DNA of 64,000 nucleotides from NCBI GenBank assembly GCA_026874595.1, contig CM049306.1:35420019-35484018 (forward strand), given 5' to 3'. Shown piece by piece: positions 14,180-26,200 of the stretch. The notes beneath the pieces are model-generated. The model made no database searches, was not told where the DNA came from, and worked only from the letters and a program-made list of their open reading frames with translations. Origin of the DNA: Sipunculus nudus. Lineage: Eukaryota; Annelida; Sipuncula; Golfingiida; Sipunculidae. Position numbers and translations under genes: made by a program. How positions within the stretch are numbered: position 1 is the first letter of the stretch; each line of letters opens with the position of its first letter.

Positions 14180-14960
14180 GAAAAAGTGGTGCCCTTTAGT
14201 GATCATCATGTCCGTATGTCTGTCAGTGACCCTTTTTTCCCACCTGATATCCCAAAGAGAATACAGTGGATCTTTCTCAAATCCACAGGGATGATTGGTG
14301 CCCAGGAGGGCTCCATCCATATCAAATTTCAGACCTGCCAGAAATTCAATATGGCCTCAAGAACACAATCGGTGATTTTCCTTTGCACCTGATATCCGAA
14401 AAAGGATCAGTGGATCTTTCTCAAATCCACAGGGATGGTTGGTGCCTAGGAGGGCCCCGTCCCTATCCAAATTCAAACATGCCAAAAATTCAATATGGCT
14501 GCCACAGCGCAATCAGTGATTTACTTTCGCACGTCATATCCCAAAGAGGATAAAGTTGAACTTTCTCAAATCCACAGAGGTGATTGGTACCTAGCAGGGC
14601 TTTGTCCCTTTCGAATTTCAGACCCACCAATAATTTAATATGGCCACCTGAGCACAATGGGTGATTTTCTTTTGTGTGAGATTTCCCAAAGAGAAAACAA
14701 TGGATCTTTCTCAAATCCACAGGAATGATTGGTGCCTGGGAGGGCTCCGTCCCTATCAAATTTCAGACCAGCAAAAAATCCAATATGGGTGCCAGAGCAC
14801 AATCAGTGATTTTCTTTAGCACGTGATATCCCAAAGAGAATACGATGGATCTTTGTCAAATCAACAGGGATGATTGGTGCCTAGAAGGGCTCCATCTCTA
14901 TTGAATTTCAGACCAGTAAAATATTTAATATGGCTGCCAGAGCACAAATGTTGTTTCCTT
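14180..14960 (+). repeat. ~145-bp tandem array (5 units)
   Basis: TCTTTCTCAAATCCACAGG-type cores start at 14271, 14415, 14560, 14705 and 14850 (spacing 144-145 bp). Unit content (AATATGGC, CAATCGGTGATTTTC, GATTGGTGCC) matches the 7.3-kb array, so the two are one family at two sites. Confidence 0.85.
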
Positions 14961-17713
14961 TCATGCGTCATATTCCTAAGAGAATATGTTTCTTCTTTCT
15001 GCAATTCACGACAACAAAATCTTGATGACCTTGCCACTCCTCAGCATAACAGTCAGACATTTTTATGTCCATCTCCCAGAGACAACAAGTACAGAACATA
15101 TCCTTCAGCAAAATTACACCAAACTGCATTGTGAAAGCCAGTAAACACCAGGGTCACCCCAGACTGCTGCAGAGAAACAATGTACAGTAATGGCTTACAC
15201 AGCAGTAGCGTGGTCCACAATCCAAAACCCAGATGTATGGACAACAGAAACCCTTAATGTAATAACATTCATGTTCCTCACTTGAAGCTCTACACATTTT
15301 GCGTTAAAATGGAAATACAGTGAAACCTATTTTGATTGATTGTGCACATTGTCCTTGAATGAGTGTAAATGTACATACATGTCATGGATATTACCTTTGA
15401 CCCACAAGATTGTCTGGTTGTGCCTGCATATATCCCGCATTTAAACAGGTTTTAGTTCTGATTTTGGACTTATTTGAATTAGTGTGAACTTTGGGCTCTT
15501 TGAGCTCTTTGCTTGTCTACACTTGAAACATTCAGTGAAAAATTTTGTAAAGGATATTACATTAATAATTATTTATTTCCCTAGTTCGATTATGAGACTA
15601 AAAAATTATTTTTATCTGTTGAAAAGATTTGTTTTAATTGAACAGTCAAAGCAGACTCTTTTAGCATGAAATGCAAATTTATAATGAATCATGAAATAAT
15701 ATGTTACATAGATCAGTTGTGAACATGGTGCCCCCTACAGTGCAAATAGTGTACCAGTAGTTGCTTTTAAAAGTAGAGCAATGTGCTATCACCCCTGGAT
15801 AATATTTTTTGTCTTTCAACTCTCAGTCATTTACTGAAATTTGACAGGTTGACAATAGCCATTGTTACAACTCCTGACGCACAGTGGGTGCATGAATCTA
15901 TAATGATAAGAGACCATCATCAAATATTGAAATACCCTTGGACCTTGTCCTCTCATGTGTGATTAAGCCCGTAGTGAAACCCGTAGTACGCTGACCTCAC
16001 AGTTAGTTTGCAGTTTCCTTTACCCTTAGCTGGTGGGACTCACTACATGTGATTTGTAACGTGTTCAGGACCTTGCTATCATATTCACTCTCACCTAGGA
16101 GGTATGCTCATACATAATACTTTATTTTGCATGATATTATAGGGTGTGACCCACATGGTTAAAGCAGTGTTTTGCTTGGTACGGGAGAAGTGTGGCCATT
16201 TAAAGGTATTTTGCAGGGATAGATCCTTATTGTGGTAAGATCCACTAAGTAAATTAAACCTAAAATTTTGGTCTGTTGAATTTTACATAAATCATAAATT
16301 TTGATAATAAACTTTGATAAGCTTTAAAGGAACAGCCAGGCTTTGTAAGAATAAAGTCAGAGGAAATACAATTGAAGACACAACTGAGTGTGGGGAAAAA
16401 AAATCACTCATTGAATTTTTTAAAATACCTGTACACTTCACAGATTGCACCTTTTCATGTTGACTTCGCCAGTTTGAAGATGAAGGTCTGCTGTGATAAA
16501 ATGTCTGTGCCTCAATGGTGAAATACTTATAGAACCTCATAGATTCACTCTGTCTCAATGACAGGTTATTACTTATTACATCAACAGCAGTTTCCATGGA
16601 TTTTATTCTCTATCTCTGTACTGAAGGACAGGTTAAAGATATAGCTATAAAAGTAAGTGAGCAGTATAGCAATGTAAACCACTTGTTTAAAAAGGAAAGT
16701 TGCCTCTTATCTTACATTAAATGTAAATGGTTTATGTAATGCTTAAGTACATTTTATAACTACTTAGTCTTCATAGATGGTAAATTATAATGTTTAATTA
16801 AGCATCTTCTGTGAGGAATAATTTGGTAATGTAAATATACTTCACTAATAGTATTATGGTGGTTTGCAATAATTGTATTGAAAAATCAATGAGACAGCAA
16901 TAATCAGTATTCAGATTTAATCAGTGACCTATTTGCAATCCATAGGACTAACATAATGTAAGGAGATGCATGTTATATTCCTGTATATACACATGTACAG
17001 CTAATGTACTGGTATATGCATACCATGTGTTTGTTGAATTATCAATGGGAGTCAACAGATCTGTTATCCAGCAGGGCTAAGATGCTTTTTGCCTTGCCCC
17101 AAGGATACTTTATGACACTCTTTGTCAGAAAAACATGTTGTTTGCCTGTCTCTTTGGATTGTCTAAAGCAGACCAAACATTTGGGGTGTGTACATCATAC
17201 ATCAAAACACAGTAATATGCATAGATTTTCTCAACTTTACAATAGATCACATAACATCCATTTAATAGTCATTGAAGAGTTTCGCTTTATGGAGGTGCAG
17301 GAACCAGGTTTTTGATTACATAATAAATGCTCCCTGAAAAATATGAATTTTTTATGCATTGAGGTTCATGTGTAAAATGATATAATTGTCTTTGAAGAGT
17401 ATAGAACATTTATCTGTTTAGTTTCAACAAGGGAGAGGTAAAGTACATGTAAGTCCTTGCAGAATTACACTTCTTGCACACTGATAAGGTTACATTTATT
17501 TCATCACATTTCATGTTCCCACTGCTTGCAAAGGCCACCTTTAAGGTATTCAGCCACCAGGGTGCATGCACTGGGTAAAAAATGCATGGACCTATGAGAG
17601 TAGGGTATTCTTGTTTGAATGAGAATAAAACTTGTCTTAAGTGTGGCATAACAGATGCATTGAAGACTATTTAATATTCTTGTATTGAGGTACAGCAACC
17701 ACTTTTAGTTGTA
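14961..17713. other. Intergenic, no gene seen
   Basis: Mostly unique AT-rich DNA with several short open frames, none with recognisable protein character. The missing SSADH leader exon could lie here, but no convincing candidate was found. Confidence 0.35.
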
Positions 17714-19993
17714 TCTCCAGACAAAGTCGGGATACTATGGTTTCACGACGGTCCGGAAGCCGCCGCCGCAGAAAAACCTTGTGAGCGGGATAACTTAAAA
17801 AATAATTCACTGATCTTTCTCAAACTTAACATTTGTATAGATATAGGTAAGGGGAGGAAGCCTATTTAAAATGGGGTCATGACCTATGCTAGGAGAGTGA
17901 CCTTGACCTTGAATAGGTCCATTTTTGCTAAAAATAACACAAATTCTTAAATATCTCAAGTAAGCTTGCATGGACTGGTCCAAAAATCAAGGTATCCGAA
18001 GATCTTGGATAGCCTTGTAAAATATACCAGAAACTGGTGACGCCACCTATTATCCTTTTCTTGTTTTTAATGTGGATGCATTTTAAGCCAAACTTTCATC
18101 CAAGGTCTTCCATCTTGAATACATAGCTCACTTGCCAATAGTGGATGATCCATATCAATTTTGTGGTCACAAGGTCAAAGGTCAATGCCACAGTAGCTAT
18201 CTGTCAAAAAATTCTTTTCTCGATGATAATTCCTGCTTTTATTGATGTATTGATTTCATACTTCACTTATATATGTCCCATTGAAAAAGCAAGACTCCAA
18301 TTGATTTTGGGGTCATGAGGTCAAAGGTCAAGGTCACAGGACATCTTTAAAAAAATTGTGGATGCATTTTCAGCCAAACATTTCATCTCAGACCTTTCAT
18401 TTTCCACATATAGTTCATCTGCCAATAGAGGAAGACCCCTATCAATTTTGAGGTCACAAGGTCAAAGGTGAAGGTCACAGGAGCTTCTGTCCAAAAATTA
18501 GTTTCTGGGTGATAATTCCTGCTTTTTTTGATGTATTGATTTCAAACTTGACTTGTATATGACCCATGGGAAAAGCAAGAGCATAATTGATTTTGGGGTC
18601 ATGAGGTCAAAGGTCAAGGTCACACGACACATCTTTAAAAAGATTGTGGATGCATTTTCAGCCAAACAATTCATCTCAGACCTTTCATCTTGCACATATA
18701 GTTCACCTGCCAATAGTGGAAGACCCCTATCAATTTTGAGGTCACAAGATCAAAGGTGAAGGTCACAGGAGCCATCTGTCCAAAAATTAGTTTCTGGGTG
18801 ATAATTCCTGCTTTTTTTGATGTATGGATTTCAAACTTGACTTGTATTAGTCCTATTCGAAAAGCAAGACCCGAATTGATTTTGGGGTCATGAGGTCTAA
18901 GGTCAAGGTCTCAGGACACATCTTTAAAAAGATGTGGATGCATTTTCAGCCAAACATTTCATCTCAGATCTTTCATCTTCCACATATAGTTCACCTGCCA
19001 ATAGTGGAAGACCCCTATCAATTTTGAGGTCACAAGATCAAAGGTGAAGGTCACAGGAGCCATCTGTCCAAAAATTAGTTTCTGGATGATAATTCCTGCT
19101 TTTATTGATGTATGGATTTCAAACTTGACTTGTATTAGTCCTATTCGAAAAGCAAGACCCGAATTGATTTTGGGGTCATGAGGTCAAAGGTCAAGGTCTC
19201 AGGACACATCTTTTTTAAAAGATGTGGATGCATTTTCAGCCAAACATTTCATCTCAGATCTTTCATCTTCCACATATAGTTCACCTGCCAAGAGAGGAAG
19301 AATCCTTTCAATTTTGAGGTCACAAGGTCAAAGGTGAAGGTCACAGGAGCCATCTGTCCAAAAATTAGTTTCTGGATGATAATTCCTGCTTTTATTGATG
19401 TATTGATTTCAAACTTGACTTGTATATGTCCCATTGGAAAAGCAAGACCCAAATAGATTTTGGGGTCATGAGGTCAAAGGTCAAGGTCACAGGACACATC
19501 TTTAAAAAGATTGTGGATGCACGGGATACTATGGTTTCATGACGGTCCCACCACAGAAAAATCTTGTGAGCAAGATAACTCCAAAAGATTTCACAGATCT
19601 TTATCAAACTTTACATATGTATAGATATAGGTAAGAGGATGAAGCCTATATATAATGGGGTCATGACCTTTGCTAAGAGAGTGACCTTGACCTTGATTAG
19701 GTCCATTTCTGCTGAAAATTACACAAACTCTTAAATATCTCAAGATCGTTTGCATGAATTGGTCCCAAAATCAACGTGACAGAAGATCTTGGATAGCCTT
19801 GTGATGTGCCAAAAGTTCAAGGTCACAGGACCAACATCTTCAAAAAGATTGTGGATTGATAGATGGAAGAAACAATAATTGCTTGCCAAGTGTCAGTATA
19901 TGCTGCTACAAATGGGGGCCTATTCTTAAAGGGGGGGGGGGCCTACTATGTGTGGGGATACTCTGGCACTTGCGGTGCCAAGAAATGTCTAGT
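17714..19993 (+). mobile_element. Non-autonomous Helitron-like element with a 288-bp AGGTCA-rich array
   Basis: The 3' end has the Helitron signature: hairpin GGCAC-TTGCG-GTGCC (19965-19979), then CTAGT (19989-19993) followed by T. The 5' end is probably TC after A at 17714. A ~290-bp module (17,728-18,020) recurs at 19,522-19,806 and brackets a tandem array whose GGTCATGAGG landmark falls at 18311, 18597, 18886, 19174 and 19464. Confidence 0.65.
18050..19520 (+). repeat. 288-bp dimeric tandem array with nuclear-receptor-like sites
   Basis: Spacing is 286-290 bp and each unit is two ~144-bp halves. The halves carry GAGGTCAAAGGTCAAGGTCA or a close variant. AGGTCAAAGGTCA (e.g. 18604-18616) is a perfect DR1 and TCAAGGTCA (18614-18622) a perfect ERR/SF-1 half site. 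Confidence 0.85.
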
Positions 19994-20081
19994 TGTATAA
20001 TATTTCTTAAATCAAACAGGTATTGAATATCCTTTGGATAATTTTTACATTTGATTAATTTTCTACATATTTCAATTACAG

Positions 20082-20266
20082 GTGCCTTTTATGTGAGCAG
20101 CCATTCAATAAACCCACAGTGGGCTTCCTATCCAGATCCTTTTTGTACAGAATGGATCAGTTTCCACCGGCCAAGCCAGGGGTCCGTGCGGCCAGCACTT
20201 TCATCTTTGACAAGGCTTATGTCAATGGAGAATGGGTTTCTGCTGCCAGCGGCAAAAAGTTTGAAG
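20082..20266 (+). CDS. ALDH5A1: SSADH exon with first recognised coding sequence
   Basis: Acceptor TTACAG precedes 20082 and donor GTCAGT follows 20266 (phase 1). The frame is open through the whole exon. The in-frame ATG at 20152 has a good context (AGA ATG G), but residues before it (GFLSRSFLYR) are arginine- and serine-rich, as in a mitochondrial presequence, so translation may begin in an unseen upstream exon. [17 protein letters not shown] opens the ALDH fold. Confidence 0.85.
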
Positions 20267-23200
20267 GTCAGTTGCCTCTTCCCACCCTCTCTGCCAGACA
20301 TCTTTTCTACTAAAAACAAAGCTGAATTCTTGTCCCAGCTATCAGAGTTCAAAATAAAAATGTCACAGCTCATCAGCTGTTACTGATTTTGTCAGGTATT
20401 TTTTTAGAAAAACTCTATTATGCATGAAATTGATCTTGAATCAATCTTAATTCACCATGTTTTAATGGACTTTACTCATACATTGCCCACTACATATTAT
20501 ATGCCTATATAATTTGTGTCTTTAGAAGCGCTGGTGCATTGTGGGGAAATTATTACAATTACCCACAATCCTTTAACAGCAGGGTTGTAATCTTGTGAGT
20601 ACAATCCTGTGAGTGGCGCCAACCTGCCACGATGTTTCATGGGAGTTGGTTCATAAACCTGCCAACAAACAAACAGATCAACAGAAACGAGTCAAAACAT
20701 AATGATACCAGCAACAGATGGCTCTGATAAACAATTTTAGGAGCCTCTTACTGTAAATATATAATAGTTTCACTTTACTCGTTTTCAATTTCAGTAATAA
20801 ACCCTTCCAATAACAAGGTGATAGGCACAGTTCCTGACATGGATGAAAATGATACTCAAGCAGCCATTGATGTAGCAAACAAGGCATTCCAGACATTTAA
20901 ATTCACTACAGCTAAGGTAATATTAAATTCACTCTCTTTTTGGTCCATCTATTACATTTACTTTCACAATACGTGTTTGGTCCCTCAACAGTATTTTCAA
21001 ATGATTGGTCCACCGAGGCATTGCTCCACATAAATGGTGAACTAGGGCTAGAGCTAGTTAAACTAACTACCCTAAAATGATGTTAGGGCAAAACTCAGTT
21101 ACTACTTGCATGACGGGCAAACAGATTCAGCATACAACTATTATGTTACTTTCTCTTTTCAGATTTCATTCATAATAATATCTTTTAGGTGTATAAATAT
21201 TCCAAAAAAAAAATTTCATTCATAATAGTATTGTAAATATTTGCAAAAAGATTTTCAGTCATAATAGTATCTTTTAGGTAGATATTTGAAGCTATTTACA
21301 AAAAGAAATAAAACATTTAAAACATGCAAAAGTTTTTCTACCCATGGGTGATTCATCTTTTTGAAAAATCAAGATTAATCACAAAAATCATATGAATAGG
21401 TAAAATTGCTTCACTTTTCCCCTACCCAGATTGACACATGAAGTTGATATTTGATTGCAGGAAAGAAGCCTCATGCTCAAAAGATGGTTCCAACTCATCA
21501 GTGAAAACACAGAGGAACTGGGCAAGGTCATCACCATGGAGATGGTGGGTTTGCTTTTTTTTACATCCCCTTTTTCCATGTTTGTGCAGCCTTATTCACT
21601 CCACTGGCTTTCATTAATATTATCCAATTGACCTGGCAATAATTTAGAGGAAAAGCTTAACACAGGGACTTGCTTTTGAAGCTGTAAAGGTGTGTTTCCA
21701 TGTGTGTGTATATGCATATGTGCAAATATGCGTGAAAAAATAGGTGTGTTTCCATGTACACGTATATGCATATATGCATGAACTGGCAGACTAATATATT
21801 TGTACAGCTGATCGAGTAGGCCTTCCACAAAAAGATGGTGAAACGATGACATCATTTTACCCTGAATCTCTGAGTTCACACATTACCTATGCATTAAAAT
21901 CGCTCCTGTTGCGATTTTCACACATTTACGCATATACGCTGATGGACACATGGCACCATCCTCGTTACAAATCATATGAGCGATTTTTTCATGCATGTGC
22001 AGATATACACACACATGGAAACACCCCTTAACTATTGACTGTATGACACAATCAACTTTCTACTAACTGGTGTACATGTCAAAGGATCAAGAGTTGGGAA
22101 AAAAAGGTGTTTTGTGATTTTTGGCAGTCCCAGGCCCACTTAGGTGGTAGGGCATTATCAAACATGCCTGTCTTGTTAACAATGACCGTGTGATACCATC
22201 AAAAGTGTTATGGAATCTCCAGTGACACAAACTATCAAACTTAGATTGTCTGGAGAGTTTAGATAGTGCACACCAAAAATGAGTCAGTCTACTTTCTCAA
22301 AAATATGGGGAAAAATGTAAAATCTTTTTAATTGACTTGTCAAGAATTCAAACAAAATTTTGTCAAACTTAAGGAAGGATTAAAAAATATGTGGTAGTTC
22401 GTAAATGATGAATATGATCAACAAAATTTTATCCATTTCCACTTGGTACTATTATAAAATGAAATTTGTACATTCTTCTGTAGAGTCATGTTTTCCTCAA
22501 GGGATAAATGCAGAAGCAGTTATTAGCAACACTGGCATATTACCTATCCATTTAGGTTGCACTTGAAGACCAGTTTAGTTTCATTCCAAAAACATGATAG
22601 CACTGCAATTTTTCCCACTGGAGACACTGTCATAATTTGCTTATAGACAGGGTTGCCAGAGCCCCTTTGCTAAATAATGTCAAGATTTCATACGATATAC
22701 GACAAAATAAGGAAAATGACCCTCCTTATGAGACACCATGCATTGTTCCCAACATTATAAGTTTCAAATTGCACATTACTGAGGTGTGCCCTAGGAGGAG
22801 TTTAGTCCTAACACCATCAGTTATAATACAGATAATACTGGATACCTGGTGCTCATTCATCCATCTTTTAATTTTTATGCCCCTGCCACACAGTGGCCAG
22901 GGCATATAGTTTTATCCGTCATTCTGTCATTCCGAAATCAAACAGTTGTACGGACATTTTTTTGCAACACCTGCAGATATCAGCCTGATGTTTGGTGTGT
23001 AGGCAGATAATGACCAGTTACAGATCGATTTCCCATTTCGTCCCGGTTGACCTACTTTTGACCGTTTTACGGCTCCTAAACTTCGAAAATTTCATGAAAA
23101 ATTGAAATTTTCATGACAAATACACATGTACGGACTTTTTTCACAATGCCTGTGGATATTGGCCTGATTTTTGGTGTGTGGGCAGAGATTAACAAGTTAC

Positions 23201-26200
23201 AGATCGAGTTTGCATTTTGTCCCAGTTGACCTACTTTTGACCGTTTTACGGCTCCTGAACATAGAAAATTTCATGAAAATAGAAATTTTCATGACAAATA
23301 CACATGTACAGACTTTTTTTCGCAATGCCTGCAGCTATTGGCCTAATTTTTGGTGTGTGGGCAGATATTGACCAGTTACAGATCGAGTTCGCGTTTCGTC
23401 CCTGTTGACCTAATTTTGACCATTTTACAGCTCCTGAACATAGAAAATTTCATGAAAAATATCATTTTTCATGACAAATACACATGTACGGACTTTTTTT
23501 CGCAGTGCCTGCATATTAGGCCTGATTTTTGGTGTGTGGGCAGATAATGACCAGTTACAGATTGAGTTCGCATTTTGTCCCGGTTGACCTACTTTTGACC
23601 ATTTGACTGCTCCTGAACATAGAAAGTTTCATGAAAAATTGAAATTTTCATAACAAATGCATATGTATGGACTTTTTTTCCGCAGTGCCTGCAGATACCG
23701 CCTTGATTTTTTATGTGTGGGCAGATAATGACCAGTTACAGATCGAGTTCGCGTTTCGTCCTGGTTGACCTACTCTTGATTGTTTTACGGCTCCTAAACA
23801 TAGAAAATTTCATGAAAAATATAAATTTTTTTTTCAATTTTGACCTTGTGAGCAGGATATCTCTTAAAGGATTCAACACAGGAACTTCATTTCTTCAGTG
23901 CTATCGCATGATATTTACAAAATCTTGGTCAAGTTCAAAGATGGGCAATCTTGACCTACTTTTCAAGGTCACAGAGCTTAGTATAGAAAAAAAACTTAGG
24001 AGCTTATTTCTCAGGAAGCATTTGGTGGATTGTTATGAAACATGGTACATACCTCTCCAATTTAAATTTAAAACTGATTATCAGCTTTTGCTAATATTCT
24101 AGTATCGCAATGCAATGCTTACAGATACTGGCCTAAAGTTTGGTCTGTGGTCGCATAATGACCACTTACAGATCGAGTTCGCATTTCATCCCAGTTGACC
24201 TATTTTTGACCATATGACAGATCCTGAACTTAAAAAATTTACAAAATTTAACAAATGTTTCTTATTTGCCCCAGGCGGGGGCATTCGTGTCGTTCCAACA
24301 CATCTAGTTTGTATATTTGACTTTGTTTTATGTCTCAGGGGAAGCCCCTTGGAGAAGCTAAGGGTGAGATTACATATGGAGCTGGGTTTGTTGAATGGTT
24401 CGCAGAGGAGGCCAAAAGAACGTACGGTGACACCATCCCTTCTGCTGCTCCATCCAAGAGAATCGTTGTCATCAAACAGCCAGTAGGGGTCTGCGGAATG
24501 ATCACACCGGTAAACAGGAATTATCATACTTCAGAATTTTCTCTTTTCTTATAGAAATCCATTAAACTAGTCTACTCCTCTCCACAGAATTTGTTATTTT
24601 TTCATTAAAAAATACTAATAGCTGAACTAGTATAAGCCTAGTGTCATTTTACTTCTCTGATATGAGAGTTTATAGACTTGTCAGAGTGCCTATAAACTGT
24701 CAAGAACACACTTTGTGTTTGATGAAACCAGATGAAAAATAAAATAATATGTGTGCTTAGAGTAGCCCAACTTACCTTATTGACCAGAATGGAATAATTT
24801 TGGATAAAGTTCTTCTGTTTACTGACATATTAATATGCAGTTGAAGTTAAAGGTTCACTCCGTTGAGTAAGTTTTATCTCATTTATTTAGACTTTTTCAA
24901 ACTGTCATGAACACAGTTTTTGCAAAAGTTCAGATTTGATTATCATGCCTCCTGTGTTTGAAGTTTCTGTTTATTTCCAGTGGAACTTTCCAAATGCCAT
25001 GATAACAAGGAAGGCAGCTCCAGCAATCGCAGCTGGATGTACCGTGGTGCTGAAACCAGCAGAGGACACACCTTACTCCGCTCTGGCATTAGCTGATGTG
25101 AATATACTTTTTAATTTTTCATACAGATTAGCATAATACAAATTCATGCACTTGGACAGCTCCTTGTGAAAGGATGGGTTTTCCATGGGCTTAGTTGACA
25201 TGGGCTGAGTGCATTGGAGAAGTTTCTGATAGATGCTTCAGTTGAACTTTGCATTTTAATGTCAGATATGAAACATGGCCCCCTTAGTACATACTTGCAT
25301 CATTCCCAACTAGATTCAAGACTAAAAACAAGCATATAGTTGTGTGACAATGGTTTAGTGCCACCAATTTCAGTTATAAGATATATAGATCCCTGGCCAG
25401 TAGGTGGCTCTGTCTGTTGAATGTGAATGAAGATATAACCTATAACAATAGATGAATAGCTGACATATTGGCCCTGTATCATTGTTGATGCAGGACATTT
25501 AGTAAGAGATCCAAAAATCTTATTAAGCATATAAGTTAATACATCATTGGTGAAGTTTAATGACTTCTGGTTAATTAGCTAAATTATCTTAAATAATTTT
25601 CTTTTACAGTTTGGAAGTAAATTCTAAGATCAGAAGTTTGTCACCTTTCTATGAACAAAGAAGCTGGAAAACTAAACTGTAACATACTTTTTATATGTCA
25701 TGTCACGTATTATACTGTCAGTCAAGTATCATAGTCCATATTGTATCATTAGATCATTAGATAATGAATTGTTACAGGTATAGTAGCCACTCATCATCAG
25801 TAAAAGTTTATGTCATTTGGCATATTTGATGATGGTTTTATTGTTTATAATTAAATCATTAACACAGGGGTTCATACATATATTCTTGCAGCTTGCCACT
25901 CAAGCTGGTATTCCTCCTGGTGTGCTGAACATTGTTACCTGCTCCAGACAAAATGCACCACAAGTCGGAAAAATGATATGTGAGAGCCCTCTGGTGTCAA
26001 AAGTTTCCTTCACTGGTTCAACTTACACAGGCAAAGTAGGCAAAAGTTTCCTCCCCTGCTTCCACATACACAGGCAAAGTACTTCATTGTTTCCTTCATT
26101 TACTCTGCTTATACAGGCAAAGTAGGTCATACTATTTTACAGACAACATGCATCATACTTACATTAAAAAAAAAATAATATTTTATAAATATTTGAATAG

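Noticed and set aside
16292-16597. 101-codon minus-strand open frame
   Set aside because: Composition looks random, no recognisable motif, no splice context or repeat explanation; chance frame in AT-rich DNA.
23171-24102. Several open frames encoding VCGQ..TSYRSS..FVPVDL repeats
   Set aside because: Successive units of the 179-bp array translated by chance; no splice signals tie them to SSADH.
22877-24308. CRISPR-like array of regular repeats
   Set aside because: Units of ~179 bp are similar throughout with no unique spacers, in a eukaryotic intron; it is a transposon-borne tandem repeat.
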